Shown one piece after another: positions 1 through 5,788 of a DNA stretch of 7,384 nucleotides. Source of the DNA: Methanobrevibacter sp. (GTDB taxonomy: Archaea > Methanobacteriota > Methanobacteria > Methanobacteriales > Methanobacteriaceae); NCBI GenBank assembly GCA_031289975.1, contig JAITOM010000424.1, positions 1-7,384 of the forward strand, written 5' to 3'. The notes beneath the pieces are model-generated. The model had not been told where the DNA came from and did not search any database. It was given only the letters and a program-made list of their open reading frames with translations. Positions within the stretch are counted from its first letter, which is position 1, and each line of letters starts with the position of its first letter. The position numbers were made by a program, and so were the translations under genes.

Positions 1-2
1 CC

Positions 3-77
3 AATCACTTGTTTAAGAGTTTCTGGGGAGAAAATCCCACACAACTGGGATTAAAATATTTAACAATATTTCACTGA
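3..77 (+). CDS. possible 3' end of a gene cut by the window edge
   Basis: One frame is open from the left edge for 24 codons and stops at TGA 75-77. It reads plausibly as protein, with the core SFWGENPTQLGLKYLTIF. I do not recognise the family, and 24 codons is too few to prove coding. A second frame, stopping at TAA 52-54, also stays open for 17 codons. The block is clearly less A/T-rich than the spacer that follows. One reading is the C-terminus of a transposase or another + strand gene; another is the end of a structured RNA. Confidence 0.22.
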   Translation, partial: NHLFKSFWGENPTQLGLKYLTIFH

Positions 78-118
78 ATTAATGAAGAAGAATAGAGACC
101 CTATCCTGTCGCACCAAA
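78..118. other. unidentified, less A/T-rich block with a sharp right boundary (possible element end)
   Basis: Between the stop at 75-77 and the A/T-rich spacer beginning near 117 lies a stretch rich in G and C for this genome, ending in ccctatcctgtcgcacca. Read on the - strand from 119 it begins TTTTGGTGCGACAGGATAGG, which looks like the terminal inverted repeat of an insertion sequence. The left partner would lie outside the window, so this cannot be tested here. The CCA ending suggested a tRNA, but no T-arm or acceptor partner is found. Confidence 0.18.
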
Positions 119-121
119 ATG

Positions 122-129
122 TTTATATA
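122..129 (+). promoter_or_regulatory. candidate TATA box for the 217-1004 gene pair
   Basis: TTTATATA matches the archaeal TATA consensus and is the best match upstream of the gene pair. It would place transcription start near 150, giving a leader of roughly 65 bases. A weaker A/T match near 140-149 is an alternative. The flanking sequence is so A/T-rich that chance matches are easy. Confidence 0.35.
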
Positions 130-207
130 TTATAAAACAAAATATAAAAAATGCAAATTATAAAATAAATCTAAAAATCAATTAATGATTTAAAACAATA
201 TAATATT

Positions 208-212
208 GGTGA
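208..212 (+). promoter_or_regulatory. ribosome binding site (GGTGA)
   Basis: GGTGAT pairs with the ATCACC of the archaeal 16S rRNA 3' end. It sits about four bases before the ATG at 217, which fixes that codon as the start. Confidence 0.7.
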
Positions 213-216
213 TTTT

Positions 217-483
217 ATGTTTATAGCAACTTTAGAGGGAATATTCAGATTTAAGGATTTACCTTCTGAATATGGACCGTATGTACAATTTAAAGCAACT
301 ATCGAAAAAAGAGAAGTTAAAGACACAGATGAAATAGCTATTTTAAATATAACTGGAACAGATAGTCATCATGTTCTATTTTTAGATTCCTATAAAAATG
401 GGGATGAAATTAAAGAAGAGTTAAAAGAAGCTGATGCTAAAATTAACCATACAACATTAAAAATCTTGGAAGGGCATTTATGA
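217..483 (+). CDS. conserved archaeal protein of unknown function, probably DUF749 family
   Basis: A complete 88-residue protein with no signal peptide or membrane segment, so presumably cytosolic. It opens with MFIATLEGIFRFKDLPSEYG and has a central strand-rich part around residues 40-58 (EIAILNITGTDSHHVLFLD). A charged, probably helical end follows (EEIKEELKEAD-like, about residues 62-75). From memory the opening and overall length match the small archaeal family DUF749; no function is known to me. The start is well supported by GGTGA just upstream. Its TGA overlaps the ATG of the next gene by four bases (ATGA at 480-483), so the two are almost certainly cotranscribed and translationally coupled. 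The family name is recalled, not searched. Confidence 0.85.
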   Translation: MFIATLEGIFRFKDLPSEYGPYVQFKATIEKREVKDTDEIAILNITGTDSHHVLFLDSYKNGDEIKEELKEADAKINHTTLKILEGHL

Positions 484-1004
484 ATTTGCCTATTGAGCAA
501 ACATGGTTAATATTAGTTGATTTGCTCACTATGCTTAAAAAGAAGGGAATAATTATCCCTTCAACATTAAATAGAGATTTAGGGCTTGTCAAGTCATCAG
601 TAAGCTTTTATCTGAGAGATCCAACCCATCCAGACATGATTAAAGAATATGATCGTGCTAACATTATGATTACTGAAATTCAAGATAATCTTTTAGAAAT
701 AGCTTCAAGATTTGGAGATAATTTTTATAATCAATGGATTGATAAGCTAAAGAGAGCTAACTTAGGTGAAGAAGTTTATGCAAAGCCAGATCATGGATCA
801 AAATTTCAAACCAATACCCCACCTGGATTTTCAATAGCTAAAATACATCTTCAAAACCCAATAGCTGAAGATAGAGTTCAGGAAATAGCTGAATATGAAA
901 ACTTAATCTTAGAATTTGAAAATGATACAGTAATAGCTATTTATGGTGATGAGGCTAATGTCAAATCAGGTTTAAAAGAATTAGCAACATTCTTTAATGA
1001 ATAA
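480..1004 (+). CDS. conserved archaeal protein of unknown function, probably DUF2096 family
   Basis: A complete 174-residue soluble protein. Residues about 1-100 look helical, with LPIEQTWLILVDLLTMLKKK at the start, NRDLGLVKSSVSFYLRDPTHP near residues 32-52, and a helix rich in small and acidic residues after it. Residues about 115-174 look like an alternating strand and helix domain (FSIAKIHLQNPIAEDRVQEI, then strands LILEFEND and VIAIYGDE). I recall this arrangement as the archaeal family DUF2096, for which I know no function. Its start overlaps the stop of the upstream small gene, with only a weak GGAAGG-like site before it, so translation probably depends on coupling. The coupling suggests a shared job or complex. 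No catalytic motif is visible. Confidence 0.83.
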   Translation: MNLPIEQTWLILVDLLTMLKKKGIIIPSTLNRDLGLVKSSVSFYLRDPTHPDMIKEYDRANIMITEIQDNLLEIASRFGDNFYNQWIDKLKRANLGEEVYAKPDHGSKFQTNTPPGFSIAKIHLQNPIAEDRVQEIAEYENLILEFENDTVIAIYGDEANVKSGLKELATFFNE

Positions 1005-1008
1005 TCAT

Positions 1009-1039
1009 TTATTTCATTTTACTTCTTTCCTTTTATTTG
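1009..1039 (+). terminator. T-rich tract ending the + strand gene pair
   Basis: Immediately after the stop at 1004 the + strand runs through several T-runs (tttatttcattttacttctt and on to ttttattt). Archaeal RNA polymerase stops at such oligo-T tracts without needing a hairpin. The convergent gene arrangement makes a terminator expected here. Confidence 0.5.
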
Positions 1040-1120
1040 ATGGCAGTGTATAATGCTTTGTAAAATTATTTTCTTTTAGAAATTCCAGATCTTAAATTCC
1101 CATCCTCTCTTTACAATACC

Positions 1121-1126
1121 AAAAAA
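1121..1126 (-). terminator. T6 run after the deaminase gene
   Basis: On the - strand TTTTTT follows the deaminase stop codon after three bases. It is a plausible oligo-T terminator for the deaminase, and possibly for trpA with it. Confidence 0.4.
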
Positions 1127-1129
1127 TTA

Positions 1130-1606
1130 TTAATGTGAATCCTCTGTTGTAGTTTTAAAACCTACTTTTTCTAATTCTTTTTCCCAAAGTTCAGGATTAT
1201 TATCAATATATGTTTTTAAAAGATTTTCAGCTTCTTTTTGATTTAAAATAATTACTTCTACATTGTTATCTTTTAGTAATTGTTCTGCACCTAACAAAGT
1301 TTTATTTTCTCCAATTACAACTCGTGGAATGTTATATAAAATTACAGCTCCTGAACACATTGGACAAGGTGAAAGTGTAGTGTAAAGTGTAGTATTTTTG
1401 TAATCTTTTCCTGATAATCTTCCTGCATTTTCAATTGCATCCAATTCTCCATGCAAAATAACTGAATTATTTTGAATTAAACGATTATGACCTCTACCAA
1501 CGATTTCACCATTTTCAACTAAAATCGCACCAATAGGAATTCCATCATCATCTAAAGATTTTTTAGCTTCTTTAATAGCTTCTTTCATGAAATAAATATC
1601 ATCCAT
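1130..1606 (-). CDS. Fcy1-like cytosine/nucleoside deaminase, zinc-dependent
   Basis: A 158-residue member of the cytidine/deoxycytidylate deaminase superfamily. It has zinc ligands H52 and C81/C84 (HGE at 52-54, PCPMC at 80-84) and the proton-shuttle Glu E54. It resembles yeast cytosine deaminase Fcy1 closely: GRGHN (38-41), HGE, NAGRLSGK, TTLYTTLSPCPMC, IPRVVIGEN and a C-terminal NPELW are shared in order, and Fcy1 also has 158 residues. The likely reaction is hydrolytic deamination of cytosine to uracil for pyrimidine salvage. However, two residues that shape the Fcy1 substrate pocket appear changed: Phe114 aligns with L104 and Asp155 with E144. Another base or nucleoside, or tRNA adenosine, is therefore possible. 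AGGA-type pairing (GAGGA) seven bases before the ATG supports the start. The gene lies 43 bases after trpA in the same direction, so cotranscription is possible though the pathways are unrelated. Confidence 0.85.
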   Translation of the reverse strand: MDDIYFMKEAIKEAKKSLDDDGIPIGAILVENGEIVGRGHNRLIQNNSVILHGELDAIENAGRLSGKDYKNTTLYTTLSPCPMCSGAVILYNIPRVVIGENKTLLGAEQLLKDNNVEVIILNQKEAENLLKTYIDNNPELWEKELEKVGFKTTTEDSH

Positions 1607-1613
1607 TTAACAT

Positions 1614-1618
1614 TCCTC
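1614..1618 (-). promoter_or_regulatory. ribosome binding site (GAGGA) of the deaminase
   Basis: GAGGA on the - strand lies seven bases before the ATG at 1606. It favours this start over the internal Met at residue 7. Confidence 0.6.
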
Positions 1619-1649
1619 AAATTTTATTGTATTCCCTAAATTTAAATAA

Positions 1650-2423
1650 TTAAATTTTAGTTGCATTTTTCATTTCAGTTACATATTCTTCAATATGTTG
1701 TTTTGAATTAAATCCATGTTTTTCAATGATTTTAACAATAGCACTACCAACAATGACACCATCACATATTTTAGCTATTTCTTTGGACTGTTCAGGAGTA
1801 TTAATTCCAAAACCTACAGCAACAGGAACATCAGTGATTTTTTTAATTTCATTGATAATTTCTTTTAAATCCGTTTTTATCTTGCTTCTAACACCAGTAA
1901 CACCCATGGATGAAACAAGATATATAAATCCTGTAGCATCCTTAGCAATCATTCTGATCCTATTTTTTGAAGTCGGAGCTATTAAAGATATTAAATTCAC
2001 ATCATATCTTTTCACAAAGTTTGAAATCTCATCTTTTTCTTCATAAGGTAAATCAGGAATTATAATTCCATTAATTCCAACATCATGACATTTTTTAAAG
2101 AATTTTTCATACCCATAATAAAAAACAGGATTTAAATAAGTAAGGAAAACTAAAGGAATTTTTGACTTTTTTCTAATATCATCAACCAAATCAAAAATTT
2201 CATCGGTATGAATTCCGTTAGATAAAGCTCTAATATTAGCATCTTGAATAACTGGACCCTCAGCTATTGGATCTGAAAATGGAATACCAATTTCAACAAT
2301 ATCGGCTCCTGCTTTTTCCATGCTTAAAACATATTCAATAGTTTTTTCTTTTGAAGGGTCTCCTGCTGTTAAAAAACCTATAAATGCTTTTCCATTCTTA
2401 AAAGCTTCTGTAATTTCACTCAA
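1650..2423 (-). CDS. trpA: tryptophan synthase alpha subunit
   Basis: TrpA cleaves indole-3-glycerol phosphate to indole and glyceraldehyde 3-phosphate; indole then passes to TrpB. The 257-residue length is normal for a TIM-barrel TrpA. Visible signatures are FLTAGDPS (17-24), DIVEIGIPFSDP (41-52) with catalytic E44, GPVIQDANIRAL (56-67), SSMGVTGVR with the flexible loop, VAVGFGI and the phosphate-binding GSAIVKIIEKH. The second catalytic acid, Asp60 in Salmonella, is Glu here (E55, codon GAG, in PIAEGPVIQ). The start is TTG at 2423-2421: the upstream ATG is out of frame, an in-frame TGA lies shortly upstream, and AGGAG precedes the TTG. A gap of 325 bases separates it from trpB, unusual for partner subunits often encoded back to back. 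A TATA box at 2467-2475 suggests its own promoter. Confidence 0.95.
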   Translation of the reverse strand: MSEITEAFKNGKAFIGFLTAGDPSKEKTIEYVLSMEKAGADIVEIGIPFSDPIAEGPVIQDANIRALSNGIHTDEIFDLVDDIRKKSKIPLVFLTYLNPVFYYGYEKFFKKCHDVGINGIIIPDLPYEEKDEISNFVKRYDVNLISLIAPTSKNRIRMIAKDATGFIYLVSSMGVTGVRSKIKTDLKEIINEIKKITDVPVAVGFGINTPEQSKEIAKICDGVIVGSAIVKIIEKHGFNSKQHIEEYVTEMKNATKI

Positions 2424-2434
2424 TTTAAATTTCT

Positions 2435-2439
2435 CTCCT
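2435..2439 (-). promoter_or_regulatory. ribosome binding site (AGGAG) of trpA
   Basis: AAAAGGAGAG on the - strand ends about 9-11 bases before the TTG start, a slightly long spacing. It decides the start because no in-frame ATG is available nearby. Confidence 0.6.
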
Positions 2440-2466
2440 TTTAATCATGATTTTAATTTTTTTCTC

Positions 2467-2475
2467 ATATATAAA
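2467..2475 (-). promoter_or_regulatory. candidate TATA box of a trpA promoter
   Basis: TTTATATAT on the - strand matches the methanogen TATA consensus. Initiation about 25 bases downstream would fall near 2443-2446, just before the AGGAG site, giving a short leader of about 20 bases. Three tandem 17-bp repeats lie directly upstream. The position relative to the gene is what one expects of a real promoter. Confidence 0.5.
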
Positions 2476-2483
2476 TTTTCAAT

Positions 2484-2535
2484 AATAAGATATTTAAAAT
2501 AATAAGATATTTAAAATAATAAGATATTTAAAAAT
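2484..2535. repeat. three tandem 17-bp repeats upstream of trpA
   Basis: The unit aataagatatttaaaat occurs at 2484-2500, 2501-2517 and, with one extra A near the end, 2518-2535. The first two are identical. The array ends nine bases from the candidate TATA box of trpA. It could be a regulator binding array, a set of tandem TATA-like boxes (TTTAAATATC on the - strand), or replication slippage in A/T-rich DNA. Confidence 0.9.
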
Positions 2536-2610
2536 AAATGATTAATTACAAACATTTTTTACATCTAATATAATATAATAAATTAGTTATGCAAAACACT
2601 ATATATTTAA

Positions 2611-2757
2611 ATCCACAGTTATAGAACCAAACATGCAATATTTATAGAAACCCAAGTTTTTGATTTTAAATTTCATATTCTTTTTACAGTTCCAGAAAAA
2701 TTAGAACCAATGGTTTTTGCAAAATGTTTAAGTCATACTATAATTATATCAACATGA
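2611..2757 (+). pseudogene. weak candidate for a coding remnant in the trpB-trpA spacer
   Basis: A + strand frame stays open for 48 codons from just after TAA 2608-2610 to TGA 2755-2757, overlapping the 3' end of trpB by nine bases. The translation looks protein-like in its second half (VFDFKFHILFTVPEKLEPMV). There is no start codon before the Met encoded at 2710-2712 and no ribosome binding site. Open frames this long are uncommon in such A/T-rich DNA but not excluded. I do not recognise the sequence; it may be the decayed end of an inserted gene or chance. Confidence 0.15.
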
Positions 2758-3942
2758 TTTAGCTATTTTATAATCTTTAATTGATTCGACATCTTTATCT
2801 CCTCTTCCAGAAAGACAGACTACAATTATATCATCCTTTGCCATTTTTTTTGCCATTTTCATGACTTGGGATATTGCATGGGCACTTTCAATTGCACAAA
2901 TAATACCTTCTTGCTTAGCTAAGTATTCAAAAGCCTTAACTGCTTCATCATCAGTGATTGAAATATATTCTACTCTTTTTATATCATTTAAATAAGCATG
3001 TTCAGGTCCGATTCCAGGATAATCTAAACCAGCAGAAATTGAGTAAACTGGTGCAATTTGCCCATAATCACCTTGACAAAAGTAAGATTTCATTCCATGA
3101 AATATTCCAACTTTTCCTTTTGTAATGGAAGCTGCATGATATTTACTATCAATTCCAGCTCCTCCAGCCTCACATCCAAATAGCTTAACATCCTTTTCAT
3201 TTATAAAATTATAAAAAGAACCAATGGCATTGCTTCCACCACCAACACAAGCAACAATAGCTGAAGGAAGTTTCAATTCAAGTTCAAAAAGTTGTTCTTT
3301 TATTTCTTGACTAATAACACTTTGAAAATCACGAACAATCATTGGAAAAGGATGGGGACCCATTACAGAACCTAAAACATAATGTGTGTCGTGAATTCTG
3401 TTTGACCATTCTCTCATAGTTTCATTAACAGCATCCTTTAAAGTCTTTGTTCCACTACTAACAGGATTTACTTTAGCTTGTAATAGTTCCATACGATAAA
3501 CATTAAGAGCCTGGCGTTTAATGTCTTCTTCGCCCATAAAGATCTCACATTCCATATTTAAAAGAGTTGCTGCGGTGGCTGTAGCTACTCCATGTTGACC
3601 AGCACCTGTCTCAGCAATTACTCGTGTTTTACCCATTTTTTTAGCTAAGAGTACTTGACCAAGAACATTGTTAATTTTGTGTGATCCTGTATGATTAAGA
3701 TCCTCTCGTTTTAAATATATCTTAGCTCCTCCTAAATCTTTAGTCATATTTTCAGCAAAGTACAGTAATGATGGACGTCCAGCATATTCATTTAATAAAG
3801 TTTGAAGTTCTTTTCTAAACTCAGGATCATTTTTATAAAAATTATATTCCTTTTCAAGATTTAAAAGTTCATTCATTAGTACCTCAGGAATATATTGTCC
3901 ACCATAGATTCCATACCTACCATTACCCATATTTTTATTCAT
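2749..3942 (-). CDS. trpB: tryptophan synthase beta subunit (TrpB1 type)
   Basis: TrpB is the pyridoxal phosphate enzyme that joins indole to serine to make tryptophan. Numbered from the start chosen here (397 residues), the PLP lysine is K89 in LNHTGSHKINN, the catalytic Glu is E111 in AETGAGQHG, the phosphate-binding GGGSN is at 234-238, GLDYPGIGPEH is at 305-315, and the C-terminal LSGRGDKD is at 377-384. Length and motifs fit the classical TrpB1 that works with TrpA, not the longer TrpB2. Two starts are possible: ATG 3954 (401 residues) or ATG 3942. I prefer 3942 because GAGGT lies five bases before it, and because the family usually begins close to the GRYGIYGGQYIPE segment. With that start it overlaps the end of trpF by eight bases, so the two are translationally coupled. 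Confidence 0.96.
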   Translation of the reverse strand: MNKNMGNGRYGIYGGQYIPEVLMNELLNLEKEYNFYKNDPEFRKELQTLLNEYAGRPSLLYFAENMTKDLGGAKIYLKREDLNHTGSHKINNVLGQVLLAKKMGKTRVIAETGAGQHGVATATAATLLNMECEIFMGEEDIKRQALNVYRMELLQAKVNPVSSGTKTLKDAVNETMREWSNRIHDTHYVLGSVMGPHPFPMIVRDFQSVISQEIKEQLFELELKLPSAIVACVGGGSNAIGSFYNFINEKDVKLFGCEAGGAGIDSKYHAASITKGKVGIFHGMKSYFCQGDYGQIAPVYSISAGLDYPGIGPEHAYLNDIKRVEYISITDDEAVKAFEYLAKQEGIICAIESAHAISQVMKMAKKMAKDDIIVVCLSGRGDKDVESIKDYKIAKSC

Positions 3943-4582
3943 AGTTAACCTCATTTAAGCATTTCATAATTTCAGATATTTTTTTAGAACTTTTAAATCC
4001 ATTTTCTTCCAGTGATGAACTTAAATCTACAGCAAATGGATGGAGTTCACCTGCTTTTTTAATATTTTTACTATTAACTCCCCCAGCTAAGAAAAATGGC
4101 TTTTTAATATCACCTATCAATTCCCAATTAAAAGTTTCACCACTTCCCTTTCCATTATCCAACAAAAGATAGTCAGCAGCAGAATCTTCCCATTTTTTAA
4201 TATTAATTTCATTATCATATATAATATTTTGTTTTATATCATTATCTTTAATTTCAATTGCTTTAATAATTTTAATATCATTATTAAATTTCTTTAACTT
4301 AGCTACAAATTCCTCATCTTCATCACCATGTAACTGTACCATGTCAATAACATTATATTCAATAAGTTTTATTACATCATCAATATCTGAATTTAGAAAA
4401 ACTCCAACAGTCAAAATATCTTCATCAAGTTTATTTTTAAGTATTTTAGCTTGCTTGAAGTCAACTTGTCTTTTACTTTCTGTGAAAACAAATCCAACAT
4501 AATCTGGTTTGTATTTATTAACAATTTCAATGTCTTCAAGTCTTCTTAATCCACAAATTTTAATTTTAATTTTATCTTTCAT
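3935..4582 (-). CDS. trpF: phosphoribosylanthranilate isomerase
   Basis: TrpF converts N-(5-phosphoribosyl)anthranilate to the ribulose form (CdRP), the substrate of TrpC. It is a single-domain TIM barrel of 215 residues. The catalytic Cys is C10 in KIKICGL and the catalytic Asp is D142 in YLLLDNGKGSGETFNW. Also visible are YVGFVF and SKRQV near 28-40, MVQLHGDE (81-88), the phosphate-binding LAGGVN (165-170) and FAVDLSSSLE (183-192). The start ATG is preceded by a weak GGGAT site. It follows trpC after 94 bases and overlaps trpB at its end, as expected for a trpC-trpF-trpB run. It is a separate gene, not fused to trpC as in enterobacteria. Confidence 0.95.
   Translation of the reverse strand: MKDKIKIKICGLRRLEDIEIVNKYKPDYVGFVFTESKRQVDFKQAKILKNKLDEDILTVGVFLNSDIDDVIKLIEYNVIDMVQLHGDEDEEFVAKLKKFNNDIKIIKAIEIKDNDIKQNIIYDNEINIKKWEDSAADYLLLDNGKGSGETFNWELIGDIKKPFFLAGGVNSKNIKKAGELHPFAVDLSSSLEENGFKSSKKISEIMKCLNEVNYE
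3948..3952 (-). promoter_or_regulatory. ribosome binding site (GAGGT) of trpB
   Basis: GAGGT lies inside the last codons of trpF, five bases before the ATG at 3942. It also overlaps the alternative ATG at 3954, which has no comparable site of its own. Confidence 0.6.
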
Positions 4583-4676
4583 AATATCCCATATATTTTC
4601 ATAATATTTCTCATATATGTGTGAGAGAGAGGTGATAGTGTGATTATAATATTAAATTAATTAAGTAATAGTGTTA

Positions 4677-5471
4677 TTAAATTAATGATTTTAGATTATC
4701 AATAGCTAACTTTTTATCATCACTTTTCATGAGTGATTCTCCAATTAATACTCCATTAATATTATTATCATTAAGAAGTTTTATATCCTCACAATTTTTT
4801 ATCCCACTTTCAGAAATAATTATAATATCATCCCTAATTTTTTGGATATGCTTTACTAAATTTAAGCTATTTTCAATGTTTACAGTAAAATCTTTAAGAT
4901 TTCTGTTATTAATTCCAATAATCCGTGCTCCAGCATTAATAGCTATTTTAATCTCATTAAGATTATGGGTTTCAACAAGTGGATGAATATCTAATTTATA
5001 AGAAAGTTCAATAAACTTTTTTAACTCATCATTATCTAAAATTGAAGTTATTAAAAGTATAGAAGAAGCACCTAATAATTTAGCTTCATAAATCATATAA
5101 CTATCAATAACAAAATCTTTTCTAAGAACAGGAAGGCTTACATTATTTGTAACATCCAAAAGATAATTATCATCACCTTGAAAAAATTGTGGTTCTGTTA
5201 AAACTGAAATAGCTGATGCTCCAGCATTTTCATATTCTTTAGCTATTTTTATAGGATTGAAATCATTGCATATTAAACCTTTTGAAGGAGAAGCTCTTTT
5301 AATCTCACAAATAAAAGATAAATCTTTAGTTTTTAAAGATTTTTCAAAAGAATTATCTCCATTATAATCCATTTTATTATCCACTTTATTTTTTAAATCT
5401 TCAAAAGAAAGATGAATCTTTTTATTCTTAACTCTCTCCTCACAAGATTTTACAATCCTATCTAAAATCAT
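4677..5471 (-). CDS. trpC: indole-3-glycerol-phosphate synthase
   Basis: TrpC closes the ring of CdRP with loss of CO2 and water to give indole-3-glycerol phosphate. With the start chosen here the protein has 264 residues. Recognisable parts are the N-terminal ILDRIVKSCEERV helix, FICEIKRASPSKG with E56 and K58, LPVLRKDFVID with the catalytic lysine K118, HPLVETHN with E167, IIGINNRNLKDF near 185-196, IIISESGI with E221/S222, and the phosphate-binding GVLIGESLM. ATG 5471 is preferred over TTG 5483 (268 residues) because GTTGAT, a near match to GGTGAT, precedes the ATG, and because homologues usually begin close to the ILxxIV motif. The spacer upstream, toward trpD, is 537 bases and full of repeats, so a new transcript probably begins there. 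Confidence 0.95.
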   Translation of the reverse strand: MILDRIVKSCEERVKNKKIHLSFEDLKNKVDNKMDYNGDNSFEKSLKTKDLSFICEIKRASPSKGLICNDFNPIKIAKEYENAGASAISVLTEPQFFQGDDNYLLDVTNNVSLPVLRKDFVIDSYMIYEAKLLGASSILLITSILDNDELKKFIELSYKLDIHPLVETHNLNEIKIAINAGARIIGINNRNLKDFTVNIENSLNLVKHIQKIRDDIIIISESGIKNCEDIKLLNDNNINGVLIGESLMKSDDKKLAIDNLKSLI

Positions 5472-5546
5472 GGAAATCAACAAACATTAAAGTTTTTATT
5501 AAACACTATTCTCTAAAACTTCTATTCTCAAAATTATCTCAATTTT

Positions 5547-5597
5547 TAATATAGTGGGTTTGATAAAGTTCTTAATATAGGGGTTTGATAAAGTTCT
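5547..5597. repeat. two tandem 25-26 base repeats upstream of trpC
   Basis: The two units, 5547-5572 and 5573-5597, share gggtttgataaagttct and the preceding taatatag, differing by a single T. Part of a third unit (TTAAGAACTTT) occurs inverted at 5763-5773. They lie 75-125 bases upstream of the trpC start, a reasonable place for regulator sites, but they also form the left edge of element copy A. Confidence 0.85.
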
Positions 5598-5788
5598 TAA
5601 TAAATAAACTTTTTTAAAAATAAATATTACTAAAAAATATTAATTTAAAATCATTTATATTAATTAAAATACATTTAAATTATTTAAAATTTAAAATTAT
5701 GGATTTTTATAAAGTAATATTAAAAATTAAATAATTTAATAAAAAAATCTTTCATCCAAAATTTAAGAACTTTCCCAAAAGGGCTATA
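5574..5788. repeat. large A/T-rich repeat element, copy A
   Basis: Starts at aatatagggg and runs to the ctata at 5784-5788. The core 5609-5668 matches copy B at 5794-5853 in 57 of 60 positions by hand count. The stretch 5622-5733 matches copy C at 7269-7380 in 100 of 112 without gaps. The 11-bp sequences 5590-5600 (aaagttcttaa) and 5763-5773 (ttaagaacttt) are perfect inverted repeats enclosing the core. No reading frame of useful length is present. Confidence 0.85.

Larger units (their letters stand above)
2424..2748. other. 325-base trpB-trpA spacer
   Basis: No intact gene is seen. Reading toward trpA (right to left), it holds a weakly protein-like + strand frame (2611-2757), an A/T-rich stretch with a second TATA-like sequence on the - strand (TTTAAATATATAG near 2600-2610), three 17-bp direct repeats (2484-2535), a good TATA box (2467-2475) and the trpA ribosome binding site (2435-2439). 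Confidence 0.6.

Noticed and set aside
41..116. tRNA ending in CCA (ctgtcgcacca at 106-116)
   Set aside because: No matching acceptor strand about 65 bases upstream, no TTCRANY T-loop and no anticodon stem.
282..287. TGTACA, the TRP-box word bound by TrpY in Methanothermobacter
   Set aside because: It lies inside the 217-483 coding region on the other strand side of the window, and I found no TGTACA in any trp spacer. No TrpY operator can be claimed here; the real one, if any, would be upstream of trpE.
1726..2046. 106-codon + strand open frame
   Set aside because: Antisense shadow of trpA, which has complete family motifs on the other strand.
2320..2502. 60-codon + strand open frame across the trpA start
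   Set aside because: Mostly antisense to trpA and runs into the 17-bp repeats; no ribosome binding site and low-complexity translation.
3943..3954. ATG 3954 as the trpB start
   Set aside because: It lacks a ribosome binding site, whereas GAGGT is correctly spaced for ATG 3942; the four extra residues do not match the usual family N-terminus. It cannot be fully excluded.
4630..4660. tiny + strand gene after a perfect GAGGTGAT
   Set aside because: The only nearby start (GTG) gives a six-codon frame; the match is better explained as the complement of an anti-binding-site-like leader sequence or chance.
4729..4986. 85-codon + strand open frame
   Set aside because: Antisense shadow of trpC; its apparent hydrophobicity comes from the complement of Asn/Lys/Glu-rich codons.
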